A DNA stretch of 21,945 nucleotides, from assembly GCA_964640775.1 (NCBI GenBank), contig CAZXIT010000009.1, forward strand, positions 1 to 21,945, in the 5' to 3' direction. The translations under genes were made by a program, and so were the position numbers. A model generated the notes under the pieces. It had not been told where the DNA came from and searched no databases. It was given only the letters and a program-made list of their open reading frames with translations. The stretch's first letter is position 1. Every line of letters begins with the position of its first letter. Below, piece by piece: positions 1-7,960 of this stretch. The DNA comes from CAYMUN01 sp964640775 (GTDB lineage: Bacteria > Patescibacteriota > Saccharimonadia > Saccharimonadales > UBA4665).

Positions 1-584
1 ACCTGCCAATCCCAATTATCAATAAAGTGCCCAATCTGATCCTGCTGACAGGCTTCGCGATAGTTGGCGGCATCTACTTGCTGCGCTACATCCGGACAGA
101 CGCCGGCAAATATAAATTTCATGGACTGCTGCTGCGCATTCCAATCGTTAAGATAGTTATTCTTAAAATCGCCATCGCCCGTTTCTCGCGCACCTTTGCC
201 TCGCTTATGGGTGCCGGGGTGAGCGTGCTGGACGCTCTGGAGGTTACCGGTGCAGCCCTCGGCAACAAAGTCATTGAAGCCGAGCTCAAAGCTGCCGGGG
301 AAGAAGTACGAAATGGCAAGCCGCTGAGCGAGCCAATTAGCCGCAGCAAGCACTTTCCGCCAATTGTCTCGCAGATGCTGCTCGTAGGAGAAGAGACCGG
401 TCAAATTGATACTGTCTTGACCAAGATTGCTGATTTTTACGAAGAAGAGGTCGCAGTCTTAATTGATGGACTGGCGGCCATTATTGAACCCATAATGATT
501 ATTTTCTTAGGGGCTGCGGTAGGCTTAATTGCAGCGAGTGTCATGGGCCCGATTGCCAATCTTAGCAAGACTGCCGGAGGCTAG
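1..584 (+). CDS. pilC: Type IV pilus inner-membrane platform protein PilC, C-terminal part (5' truncated)
   Basis: This is the C-terminal half of a PilC/GspF-family protein, the membrane platform on which pilin subunits are assembled. The frame is open to the left edge (first full codon at 3), so the gene starts outside the window; the GTG at 27 is just an internal Val. About 194 residues remain of the usual roughly 400. Visible are a membrane segment near the start (LILLTGFAIVGGIYLL), a cytoplasmic helical domain with the family signature GEETGQ followed by the acidic FYEEEV, and a C-terminal hydrophobic segment (EPIMIIFLGAAVGLIAASV). The ending is typical for the family. The downstream pilin and PilMNO genes support the assignment; pilB and pilT would be expected upstream, outside the window. 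Confidence 0.95.
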   Translation, partial: LPIPIINKVPNLILLTGFAIVGGIYLLRYIRTDAGKYKFHGLLLRIPIVKIVILKIAIARFSRTFASLMGAGVSVLDALEVTGAALGNKVIEAELKAAGEEVRNGKPLSEPISRSKHFPPIVSQMLLVGEETGQIDTVLTKIADFYEEEVAVLIDGLAAIIEPIMIIFLGAAVGLIAASVMGPIANLSKTAGG

Positions 585-597
585 AGATAAAAAATGC

Positions 598-625
598 TTG
601 ACCTCAGTCCGCTTATGGCTATAAT
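598..625 (+). promoter_or_regulatory. Promoter of the major prepilin gene with overlapping palindrome
   Basis: A -35 TTGACC (598-603) lies 16 nt before a perfect -10 TATAAT (620-625), predicting a start near 632 and a leader of about 74 nt. A perfect inverted repeat, TGGCTAT (616-622) and ATAGCCA (627-633), straddles the -10 and could be an operator. This is the best sigma-70-type promoter in the pilus locus, as fits an abundant pilin. Confidence 0.7.
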
Positions 626-705
626 CATAGCCAGATACTTGTGGCTGGCTGGAGTGCCTGCCGCAAAGATCAATAAAAATATTTAATTATGGAGGGTGGG
701 CTCTC

Positions 706-1176
706 ATGATCTCCCTAAAGAAAAACAACCAAGGTTTCACGATTGTCGAGCTTTTGATCGTCATCGTCGTTATCGGTATTTTAGCTTTGCTTGTTATCAC
801 AACATACAGTGGTATCCAGGCAAAAGCTCGCAATAGCAAACGCTCAGCGGATGTCAGCACTATACAAACACAGCTCGAAGCTTGGTTTAGCCAAAACGGC
901 TACTACCCTAGCCTGACTGATATGAAAAGTGATGCTTGGCTGACTACCAACATGAAGAGTTTGGACAAGGGCGCCTTGATTGACCCCTCAAACCCAACTC
1001 AGAGCAATGACATGGTTGCCGCGCCGGTTGCTAAGACCTACGCCTACGCCGTGACAAACGCCACCGACACCACGTGTGAAGCTGACGACACAACTTGCGC
1101 CAAGTACACCTTGACCGCTACCTACGAAGGTACCGTCAACGGCAATACTACGGCTGTCAAGACCAACTTAGACTGA
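706..1176 (+). CDS. pilA: Major type IV prepilin (PilA-like)
   Basis: This 156-residue protein has a classic class III signal. The short basic leader MISLKKNNQG is followed by FTIVELLIVIVVIGILALLV, with cleavage expected after Gly10 by a prepilin peptidase; the mature protein starts with Phe1 and keeps Glu5. A long amphipathic helix follows, then a globular domain with a Cys pair (C124, C131) that could form the C-terminal disulfide loop found in many pilins. The start is fixed by GGAGG (691-695) 10 nt upstream. It has its own promoter and a strong terminator directly after it, so it is probably a highly expressed single transcript and the main pilus subunit. The major role is inferred from this layout. 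Confidence 0.9.
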   Translation: MISLKKNNQGFTIVELLIVIVVIGILALLVITTYSGIQAKARNSKRSADVSTIQTQLEAWFSQNGYYPSLTDMKSDAWLTTNMKSLDKGALIDPSNPTQSNDMVAAPVAKTYAYAVTNATDTTCEADDTTCAKYTLTATYEGTVNGNTTAVKTNLD

Positions 1177-1199
1177 TACAGCTAGTCTTTTGGCAAGCT

Positions 1200-1226
1200 A
1201 AAACCCCGGGCATCACCCGGGGTTTT
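1200..1226 (+). terminator. Rho-independent terminator after the major pilin
   Basis: Arms 1200-1210 and 1216-1226 form a perfect 11-bp hairpin (AAAACCCCGGG and CCCGGGGTTTT) with a 5-nt loop, followed by GCTTT. It separates the pilin transcript from the downstream pilus genes. Confidence 0.9.
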
Positions 1227-1230
1227 GCTT

Positions 1231-1236
1231 TATAAT
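1231..1236 (+). promoter_or_regulatory. -10 element TATAAT for the 520-residue gene, near-leaderless
   Basis: A perfect TATAAT lies immediately after the terminator and ends 13 nt before ATG 1250. Initiation about 7 nt downstream would leave a leader of only 5-7 nt, and no Shine-Dalgarno site is present. No convincing -35 is seen. Confidence 0.55.
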
Positions 1237-1249
1237 CAGATACACCGTT

Positions 1250-2812
1250 ATGTCAAGCCAGCACTCACCTTTGCACCAATTGCTTCAGCAGCGGCTATTG
1301 GCTGGCCGCCAGCTGGACCAGCAAGCCAGCAAAGCCAACCAGAGCGGCATCATGATGGAGGTGCCAGACACTGGTAAAATCGTATCCAGCGCCTACGAAC
1401 AGCTGCGCAATGCCGCTGAGTACGCCGAAGAGCATCTGCTGCTGCAGCGAGCGATCAAACGTTTCTGCAAGCGCAACCTATTTTTAAGCAGGCGCCGGTC
1501 CGGACCGCTCGGTCCGGAGCTGGTTGTTGAGCTCGTCCAAGCTGGCTACCTCCGAAACCGCAGCTTTAGCAAAGCTTCGTCAGTAAAATTAGACTTAATT
1601 ATCGAAGCCTACATGGCGACCTTTGCGAGATTGCGCCAATCACGGGTTGAACGCGACACGGCCATGGACTGGGTGCTGGCCGTGATGTCCAGCGAAATTG
1701 AAAATATGCTGAACCCGCACCATACCCAGGCAGCCATGGTCTTTTTCACCTATCATTATTTCTTGCAAACTATCTCCAGGGATCAGTTTGCCGACCTGCC
1801 GAAGGCTACTAGCTATGAATTCTGCATGTATATCGCCACACATCAGGCACTGCTAAAATCTGATATTGATACGGTGCGGCGCGAGCTGCATGTGCTCTAC
1901 AAGCAATCTTCGGAGGATATCGCTGGATTTAAACGGCTTAACCAGCAGATCGACGAGTTCTATGGCAATCAGCTGACACAGCGGCTGAAACGAGTTATTG
2001 GCCGGTACGGCGCACCATTTCGGGTGCTCAAGAGTTTAGCCGATGACCGTTCCGATGTCGTTGAGATCCTATCCGACAAAGAACTGTTCATGGATGCCTA
2101 CAACCGGCAGATTAACCACGAATACCAGCAAGTAGAGCGGCGGCTTAACCGCGGCCTGCTCAAAAGCATTGCCTTTATATTTTTAACCAAGATACTTGTC
2201 GGTGTTGCCATTGAAGTACCCTACGACCTGCTAGCCCGCGGCACCGTAGCCTTCTTGCCGCTCGGGGTTAACTTGCTATTCCCTCCCGTCTATATGGGAA
2301 GCTTGAAGCTTGGCTTGAAGCTGCCCACTGCGTCCAACGCTCAGACGGTAGGCAATGCCATGGCAACCATACTGTACGGCAGTGATAGTTCGCAAATCCA
2401 GGTACCGCCGCAGCGCGTTTCTTCGCTCAGTGCTAAGCTGATCTATTCCCTGCTGTTTGCCGTACCGATCGCAATTACTGCACTGATTCTGCAGCGGATT
2501 GATTTCAGCGTCGTACAAATGGTCATCTTTTTTGTCTTTTTCTCAACTGCCAGTTTCTTGGGCTTCAGGCTGAGTTCCCTGACGCGCGAACTCGAACTGG
2601 CTAGCAGGCAGACCGGCTTGCTAGCCTCGATGCGAGATTTCTTTTATCTGCCATTTATCGTATTTGGGCAGTGGCTGTCACGCAAGTACAGCAAAATTAA
2701 CGCCGTTGGCCGTTTTCTGGATGTCGCCATTGAGCTGCCGCTAAAAACGGTCCTGCGTCTCCTTAGACAATGGATACGATTCCTCAACGAAAAGCACGAA
2801 GAACTGTACTGA
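1250..2812 (+). CDS. Unknown 520-residue membrane protein inside the pilus cluster
   Basis: I do not recognise this family. The first 300 residues are polar, basic and predicted helical (for example the basic run LSRRRSGPLGPE near 79-90). They are followed by about four membrane segments near residues 303-324, 332-349, 397-415 and 420-440, with a possible fifth near 463-477, and a short basic amphipathic tail. The likely topology is a large cytoplasmic N-terminal domain on a membrane anchor. The gene lies between the major pilin and minor prepilins on the same strand, which suggests a role in pilus assembly or regulation; that is inference from position only. The ATG at 1250 has no ribosome binding site but follows TATAAT closely. 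Its tail overlaps the region just before the next prepilin promoter. Confidence 0.85.
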   Translation: MSSQHSPLHQLLQQRLLAGRQLDQQASKANQSGIMMEVPDTGKIVSSAYEQLRNAAEYAEEHLLLQRAIKRFCKRNLFLSRRRSGPLGPELVVELVQAGYLRNRSFSKASSVKLDLIIEAYMATFARLRQSRVERDTAMDWVLAVMSSEIENMLNPHHTQAAMVFFTYHYFLQTISRDQFADLPKATSYEFCMYIATHQALLKSDIDTVRRELHVLYKQSSEDIAGFKRLNQQIDEFYGNQLTQRLKRVIGRYGAPFRVLKSLADDRSDVVEILSDKELFMDAYNRQINHEYQQVERRLNRGLLKSIAFIFLTKILVGVAIEVPYDLLARGTVAFLPLGVNLLFPPVYMGSLKLGLKLPTASNAQTVGNAMATILYGSDSSQIQVPPQRVSSLSAKLIYSLLFAVPIAITALILQRIDFSVVQMVIFFVFFSTASFLGFRLSSLTRELELASRQTGLLASMRDFFYLPFIVFGQWLSRKYSKINAVGRFLDVAIELPLKTVLRLLRQWIRFLNEKHEELY

Positions 2813-2821
2813 TTTTCGTAG

Positions 2822-2827
2822 TATACT
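2822..2827 (+). promoter_or_regulatory. -10 element TATACT for the minor prepilin operon, near-leaderless
   Basis: TATACT ends 11 nt before ATG 2839, so the expected leader is about 5 nt. There is no Shine-Dalgarno site and no clear -35. It supports moving the prepilin start from 2770 to 2839. Confidence 0.5.
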
Positions 2828-2838
2828 TAAGCATAAGT

Positions 2839-3318
2839 ATGATCTTCCTTCGACGCTGGTTTCGTGGATACCCGCTGGAACTGAAAACACGAGGGTTCAG
2901 TATTGTAGAGCTATTGGTAGCCCTGGCTCTGCTGCCGCTTATGGTTGTCGGTATTTCTGAAGCCTACAATTCAATCCGGCACACCTATTCGCTGTCGCGC
3001 CAGCTCAACGAAATGTACTCCGTACTCAGTGCCTGTCCGGAGCTTGACCGCGCCCTGGAGTTCAGCTCCCTGAGCAGCAGCAACAACTGCTATCCCAACA
3101 ACAGCTTTGCGACCGAGAATGGCAACAGCGGCACCATAACCTACGCACCGGTCCTAACCGTCACCGATACTGCCAGTTTAGCAGCGGCTGACCCCCTGAA
3201 ATCTATCCCCGATTCCAAAGTAGTCTCCATCAGCGTTGCCTATCCGGCGCCAAACAGCGGCCGGCCGCCGCTGCAGCTGCGGATGCTGATCACTCGCAAT
3301 GGAATTGGCCAGCAATGA
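2839..3318 (+). CDS. Minor type IV prepilin (PilV/PilE-like)
   Basis: This is a 159-residue prepilin. A 19-residue basic leader ending KTRG precedes FSIVELLVALALLPLMVVGI, with Phe1 and Glu5 of the mature protein. A longer frame opens at 2770 inside the previous gene, but that would give an unusually long hydrophobic leader. ATG 2839 fits the class III signal and lies just downstream of TATACT (2822-2827). The mature part carries two Cys residues (in LSACPEL and NNCYP) that may form a disulfide. The stop overlaps the next start as ATGA (3315-3318), so the two prepilins are probably translationally coupled. It is probably a minor or pseudo-pilin, by position and size. Confidence 0.85.
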   Translation: MIFLRRWFRGYPLELKTRGFSIVELLVALALLPLMVVGISEAYNSIRHTYSLSRQLNEMYSVLSACPELDRALEFSSLSSSNNCYPNNSFATENGNSGTITYAPVLTVTDTASLAAADPLKSIPDSKVVSISVAYPAPNSGRPPLQLRMLITRNGIGQQ

Positions 3319-3989
3319 GACTTGATATCCGGGGCGTTACCATCGTCGAGCTGTTAGTCGTTATAATCGTTAGCGTCATCGTCATGGGGGTTGTGACTTC
3401 GTTCAGCCTGCATTATTGGGCTAACAGCGCTACACTGCAGGCTGACCAGGAAACGCTGGTTTCACGGCTAAACAGCGGCGACTATCTGCGCCAGGCCATC
3501 AATTCCGCCTCTGGTTTGATCAATCAAAATGACCTGGCGGATTCACATACCGGCAAGGTTGATCCAGCCGACGGCACGGGCAACTACTGGCTGCCGATCC
3601 ACGCCGTACCAGGTACAGTCTCCATGGGCGGCACCGCGACCATAACCCCGCTGGCTTACTTTAATCGTCCCAGCATCGACACCTCTAAAAACATTGTTAT
3701 GAACGGCTCGATACCCTACCAGGATGACGTCATCTTGTACCTGAATGGTACGACCAAGCAATTGCTGGCTCGGACTGTCGCTAACACGTCCGCTTCCAAT
3801 AACCGTGCCAAGACCAGCTGCCCAAAAGCACTGGCCACGACCAGCTGCCCGGCCGACACGGTTGTAGCCGATGACGTGGCAGCAGTAACCATGCGCTATT
3901 TTTCACGTTCCGGCAACACCATTGACTATACGTCTATCGTCGACCCGTCTACGGGCGCATACAGCGGACCGTATTTTCCTACGGTGTAA
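3315..3989 (+). CDS. Minor type IV prepilin (PilW/GspJ-like)
   Basis: This 224-residue prepilin has a very short leader MRLDIRG, cleaved before VTIVELLVVIIVSVIVMGVV. Glu5 is kept, but residue 1 is Val instead of the usual Phe or Met. The larger globular domain and its order after a smaller prepilin recall the PilW or GspJ position in minor pilin operons; this is inference, not a domain match. Two Cys residues occur close together (TSCPKALATTSCP). Translation is coupled to the preceding gene by the ATGA overlap. About 107 nt separate it from the next prepilin-like gene. Confidence 0.8.
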   Translation: MRLDIRGVTIVELLVVIIVSVIVMGVVTSFSLHYWANSATLQADQETLVSRLNSGDYLRQAINSASGLINQNDLADSHTGKVDPADGTGNYWLPIHAVPGTVSMGGTATITPLAYFNRPSIDTSKNIVMNGSIPYQDDVILYLNGTTKQLLARTVANTSASNNRAKTSCPKALATTSCPADTVVADDVAAVTMRYFSRSGNTIDYTSIVDPSTGAYSGPYFPTV

Positions 3990-4096
3990 GTAGTGTAATT
4001 TATCCTGAAATAATCCGGCAAAGGCGGGGGGATACCCGGGGGAAAAACATGAACCAAACCGTCATTAGAGTGGCGCTGCGAAATTAAGGAATGACG

Positions 4097-5554
4097 ATGA
4101 AATATTATTGCACAATACACCGGCTAAAGCCTCACTCCAAGCAGTACGGCTCCGAGGATGGCATGATTATGGTAGCTATTATTAGCATTATCATTTTCCT
4201 GGGCATTATCATGACAGGGATGTTTAGCCTGGCTGGCGCCAACTTAAACCGGGCTAAAGGACGCATTTACGGCCTAGAATCACAGTACGCCGCCGAGTCG
4301 GGAGCTGACACGGCAATTGCCGCCTTTAACGGCGGAAATGACACCTACACCGGCACCACCAGCGAAGTAGAAGTCTTAAACGCCAGCAACTATAAGGCCA
4401 CTTACACCGTGGCGGTGACAGCCGGCAGTTCCTCTAAGGAAAAAATTCTGACTGCCGTCGGCCGCGTCTACACGCCCAAGACAGCCGCAACCGCTGCCTT
4501 TAAGCGAACTATCAGGGTCACTGCGCAGCGCAGCTCCACTGAGGTTGCATCCGGCATGACTGCGCGCAATATTATTTACATAGAAAGCGGTGTCAAAAAT
4601 ATTGAAGCCCGCGACGTCTATGCCAACGGCTTTATCCAAATGAACAAAAACACTACCAACTTAATTGCTGAAAATATTATCGTGGCTGGCAAAAACACCG
4701 GTGCCAGCAACTGTTCCATAGGCGGCACCGGCAATTTGGTTAAACCAAGCTCATTTAGTACGCCTGGGCAAACCAAGACAAACATTACGACAGCTTACAA
4801 TAACTGTGTCAGCCCTCCCGGCAATACCAGCAATGCTAACTTTAACGTGCTGGCCAATCAGTCCAATGTGCCAACGATTGCCTCGGCCTATATACCCTGG
4901 TCACAATATATGGACAGCAGCTATCAAAATGCTGGCAACTGCAATGATTTAACTAGCGGTGCTTTTCCGCGTAATTTACCGAGCGTTAGCGGCTCCAAAA
5001 AAACACATTATCCTGACAGCGGCAGCAATATTAGCCTGGCTTGCGGATTAGTGGGTGACCTAGGTGACCTGGGACTTGGCAGCGGGCAGTACAATATCAA
5101 CGACAATGTGCATATCAGGGGCAATCTATGCCTGCTTATAGCCTGCAACCTAACTTTGAACAACCCGACAGCGACTCTGAAGTGGATGTTCATTGAGGGC
5201 AGTGTTAACTTTAATAGCCTGCAAACCACGGCTGGCAGCGGGCCTATCGTCATGGTTGTTTACGGCAGCGACCCGCTGACCAAAGTTTTGTCCTGCCCGT
5301 ATGGCGGAGCAGCGTATCTGGGTAATAGCGGCACTACCGACGCGCCCGCCTTGTACTTATTATCGATGAACGGCATCTGCATTGATAAAACCAAATTTAG
5401 CGACAGCCCGGCTTTGGGCGGCTTATCCGGCAAAAACATCTACGTTGCTTCCAACCCTGGAACGCCGTTTGATCTGAAATTAGATCCCTTGTTTCCTGTC
5501 GACCAAATCCCTCTCGACCTGGCCTGGCGGGCTGTCCGTTATCAAAGCTTTTAG
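4097..5554 (+). CDS. Large PilX/GspK-like prepilin
   Basis: The protein has 485 residues. After a leader ending GSEDG comes a hydrophobic helix, MIMVAIISIIIFLGIIMTGM, and then the PilX-like stretch LESQYAAESGADTAIAAF. Mature residue 5 is Ala, not Glu; loss of Glu5 is known in GspK, the subunit that caps the tip of type II secretion pseudopili. The large remainder is rich in Asn, Ser and Gly and looks like an extracellular beta-rich domain; it has several Cys residues (for example LCLLIACNL). ATG 4097 is chosen over ATG 4091 because AAGGA (4086-4090) sits 6 nt before it but directly abuts 4091. Probable role: tip or adhesive minor pilin, by inference. Confidence 0.75.
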   Translation: MKYYCTIHRLKPHSKQYGSEDGMIMVAIISIIIFLGIIMTGMFSLAGANLNRAKGRIYGLESQYAAESGADTAIAAFNGGNDTYTGTTSEVEVLNASNYKATYTVAVTAGSSSKEKILTAVGRVYTPKTAATAAFKRTIRVTAQRSSTEVASGMTARNIIYIESGVKNIEARDVYANGFIQMNKNTTNLIAENIIVAGKNTGASNCSIGGTGNLVKPSSFSTPGQTKTNITTAYNNCVSPPGNTSNANFNVLANQSNVPTIASAYIPWSQYMDSSYQNAGNCNDLTSGAFPRNLPSVSGSKKTHYPDSGSNISLACGLVGDLGDLGLGSGQYNINDNVHIRGNLCLLIACNLTLNNPTATLKWMFIEGSVNFNSLQTTAGSGPIVMVVYGSDPLTKVLSCPYGGAAYLGNSGTTDAPALYLLSMNGICIDKTKFSDSPALGGLSGKNIYVASNPGTPFDLKLDPLFPVDQIPLDLAWRAVRYQSF

Positions 5555-5581
5555 CAATGCGCTCACGGCAGGTAGGTTATT

Positions 5582-5590
5582 TGATATACT
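5582..5590 (+). promoter_or_regulatory. Extended -10 promoter TGATATACT upstream of pilM
   Basis: TGA-TATACT is an extended -10 with no clear -35. Initiation near 5597 would give a leader of about 30 nt that contains AGGTGG (5612-5617), placed 9 nt before ATG 5627. Confidence 0.5.
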
Positions 5591-5626
5591 AAATTGAACA
5601 TACTTATGCCTAGGTGGGCGATACGC

Positions 5627-6721
5627 ATGAAAACCGCAAAAATATCCAACTTCTTTCACGACAAGCCGCTTTTTGGTCTGGATATTGGCCATGGCTCGCT
5701 CAAGGTTATGCAATCAACAGAACCGGCTCCCGGGCCAGCCAAAAATCACCCGCCCCGGATTATTGGCTATGGTTTTACTAATTTTGACAAGGCCGCGCAG
5801 CAGGACGGTGTGGTAGTACAGCCGGAAATTATTGCCCAGGCTGCTTACAAGCTATTCCAGGAAAACTTGATTGGTGACATTACAACCCGCCGCTGTGCAA
5901 TAGCGATCCCGGCTTATCGAACTTTTACGCGCTCTCTGCAGCTGCCGCGCCTGCAAGCCAAGGAGCTCAAAGAGGCTGTCGAGCTGGAAGCTGAACAGTA
6001 TATCTCGCTGCCCTTGGAAGATCTGTATCTCGATTATGAGATCGTTCAACAGACCGCTGAAACGACCGAGCTGTTCGTGGTAGCAGTACCCCGCGTTATT
6101 GTTGATTCCTATCTGGACTTAGCACAGATCATTGGCCTGGAAACGGTATTAATTGAGCCGACACTCAGCTCATCCGGACGTTTGTTTGCTATGGACAGCA
6201 ACAGCGATGAGCCGACATTCATTATTGATTTCGGTTCGTTATCCTCGGACATTAGTATCTTTGATAAACACATACTGGTCACTGGTACAGTCCAGGGGGG
6301 CGGTGAGATTTTTACCAATACGATCAAAAACCAGCTGAACGTCTCACTGGAAGCAGCGGGCATGATTAAAACTCGCTACGGACTGAGCAAAAGTAAAAAA
6401 CAGGACGAAATCCGCAAGGCGCTGGAGCCGACACTGCAGCAAATTGTCAAAGAAATTCGCCGCATGATGCGCTATTACGAAGAACGCTACGGCTCCGAGC
6501 GGCCCATCAATCAAATTATCACGCTTGGCGGCGGCGCCAATATGCCCGGTCTAAGCGAGTACCTGACTGAGACCCTGCGCCTGGCTGTACGCCATACCGA
6601 TCCCTGGCAGTATTTTAATTACAAGGGCTTGCAGCCGCCGTCAATGGCCGACAAGCCAATGTACGCTACGGTGGCCGGATTAAGCCTAGCCCACCCTCGG
6701 GAGGTCTTCCTCAATGATTAA
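5627..6721 (+). CDS. pilM: Type IV pilus assembly actin-like ATPase PilM
   Basis: PilM is a cytoplasmic actin-fold protein that binds the N-terminal tail of PilN and links the pilus motor to the inner-membrane PilNO ring. The 364-residue protein shows the expected nucleotide-binding elements in order: GLDIGHGSLKV (phosphate 1), IIDFGSLSSDISIF (phosphate 2), GGGEIFTNTI, and ITLGGGANMPGL (adenosine loop). In-frame TTG 5594 and ATG 5606 also exist, but ATG 5627 has the good ribosome site AGGTGG (5612-5617), and the protein then begins MKTAKISNFF just ahead of the first motif. The 3' end overlaps the pilN start by 8 nt, indicating one operon with pilN, pilO and the following small gene. Confidence 0.93.
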   Translation: MKTAKISNFFHDKPLFGLDIGHGSLKVMQSTEPAPGPAKNHPPRIIGYGFTNFDKAAQQDGVVVQPEIIAQAAYKLFQENLIGDITTRRCAIAIPAYRTFTRSLQLPRLQAKELKEAVELEAEQYISLPLEDLYLDYEIVQQTAETTELFVVAVPRVIVDSYLDLAQIIGLETVLIEPTLSSSGRLFAMDSNSDEPTFIIDFGSLSSDISIFDKHILVTGTVQGGGEIFTNTIKNQLNVSLEAAGMIKTRYGLSKSKKQDEIRKALEPTLQQIVKEIRRMMRYYEERYGSERPINQIITLGGGANMPGLSEYLTETLRLAVRHTDPWQYFNYKGLQPPSMADKPMYATVAGLSLAHPREVFLND

Positions 6722-7310
6722 TCTGTTGCCGGCTGATCTGAAGACCGGCTATCGCTATGCCCGGCGCAATGTTGCTTTGCGGCAGTGGGTGCTATTTTTT
6801 ATCATTGCCTTGGTTGGTCTGGGCGGTCTGGGCACCTACGGCTTGCTCAGCCTGCACCAGTCAGGCGTCCAATATAGCAAGGATATAGCTAGCAGCGAAT
6901 CATTCTTTAAAAAAGAAGACTTCACCGGTACCCAGAAAACCATTCAGGACATCAGCGGCAGTTTTAAACTCGTTGTCCAAGTGCTGGGCCAGGAAGTACT
7001 GTTTTCGGAGCTTATCAAACAGATTGGTGCTTCCATTCCCGAAAAGGCTAATCTGGTCGGTTTGACGATTAGCCAGACTACCGGCGCTCTCGACATCAGC
7101 GCTGTTGCTACCGACTACACGACTGCTACGCAAGTCCAAGTCAACTTGGCAGATCCAGCCAATAAAATTTTTAGCAAAGCCGACATCATTTCAATCGTCT
7201 GTGACGGTGCGGTCAATCCCGCTTATCCTTGCGCTGTCAGTATTCGAGCCTTATTCGCCCCCAATAATCCATACCTGTTTATTAATAGCAAAGGCGCTGC
7301 CAAAAAATGA
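6714..7310 (+). CDS. pilN: Type IV pilus assembly protein PilN
   Basis: The 198-residue protein begins MINLLPADLK, carrying the INLLP motif that binds the PilM groove. A single membrane segment follows (VLFFIIALVGLGGLGTYGLL, about residues 27-46), then a coiled-coil stretch and a small ferredoxin-like domain. This is the standard PilN plan. GGGAGG (6699-6704) lies 9 nt before the ATG, inside the end of pilM, and the two genes overlap by 8 nt. It would form the inner-membrane alignment complex with PilO. Confidence 0.9.
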   Translation: MINLLPADLKTGYRYARRNVALRQWVLFFIIALVGLGGLGTYGLLSLHQSGVQYSKDIASSESFFKKEDFTGTQKTIQDISGSFKLVVQVLGQEVLFSELIKQIGASIPEKANLVGLTISQTTGALDISAVATDYTTATQVQVNLADPANKIFSKADIISIVCDGAVNPAYPCAVSIRALFAPNNPYLFINSKGAAKK

Positions 7311-7960
7311 ATAGCAAACGCCTGCACTTGATTTTAGCAGCCGCGATCTGCTTGCTGTTTATCGGATTGATCGGCGGAGCATATGGCATAAACCACTTGC
7401 TGGACGCTGAAGCCAGCAAGCTTTTGGCTCTCAAAGCTAAAAGTGCCGCCTTGCAGCAGCAGCGTATTAGTTTAAACAAAGCAAAAAAAGATATTGTCAC
7501 CTATGCCGACTTGCAAAAAGTCACTCAGTCTATAGTGCCTGAAGACAAAAACCAGGCGTTAGCCGTCAGGGAAATTGTCAAATTGGCTGATAGCAACGGC
7601 ATTAGCCTGCTATCAATTAGCTTTCCGGCTTCGACACTGGGCAGCACATCGTCGGGTGCTGCTGCCAAGACGCCGGCGGCAGCACCGGCTAATGGTCCTG
7701 CTGCCGCTGCTGCCAATAAAGCTGCCGGGCTTTCACAGCTGCTGGCTGTCAAAAATATACCTGGTGTCTACCAGCTGCCAATTACCGTTACCGCCGACCC
7801 GCACAAACCAGTTCCCTACTCCAAATTTATCGCATTCTTGAGCGACATGGAGCATAATCGGCGTACCGCCCAAGTCAGTATTATTTCTATCGCACCTGAT
7901 ACCCTCAACCCAAACCTGGTAAGTTTCGCTTTAACACTGAACGAGTATATCAAGCCATGA
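7307..7960 (+). CDS. pilO: Type IV pilus assembly protein PilO
   Basis: The 217-residue protein has an N-terminal membrane segment (LILAAAICLLFIGLIGGAYG), a coiled-coil (about residues 32-60), and a C-terminal PilO-type fold with the stretch VPYSKFIAFLSDMEHNRRTAQV. Between residues 115 and 145 lies a low-complexity Ala/Pro linker (AAAKTPAAAPANGPAAAAA), longer than I would expect in Gram-negative PilO. The start overlaps the pilN stop as ATGA, and the gene overlaps the next one the same way, so pilN, pilO and the following gene are translationally coupled. The identity rests on both fold pattern and position. Confidence 0.88.
   Translation: MNSKRLHLILAAAICLLFIGLIGGAYGINHLLDAEASKLLALKAKSAALQQQRISLNKAKKDIVTYADLQKVTQSIVPEDKNQALAVREIVKLADSNGISLLSISFPASTLGSTSSGAAAKTPAAAPANGPAAAAANKAAGLSQLLAVKNIPGVYQLPITVTADPHKPVPYSKFIAFLSDMEHNRRTAQVSIISIAPDTLNPNLVSFALTLNEYIKP

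Noticed and set aside
2770..2838. Upstream extension of the first minor prepilin
   Set aside because: It overlaps the end of the 520-residue gene and adds a hydrophobic stretch before the prepilin leader; ATG 2839 fits the promoter and signal.
4049..4087. 12-residue frame (MNQTVIRVALRN) before the PilX-like gene, preceded by GGGGGA
   Set aside because: It could be a leader peptide that ends within the next ribosome site, but it is too short to support without conservation data.
7525..7752. Ala-rich frame opposite pilO
   Set aside because: Shadow of the Ala/Pro linker of PilO.
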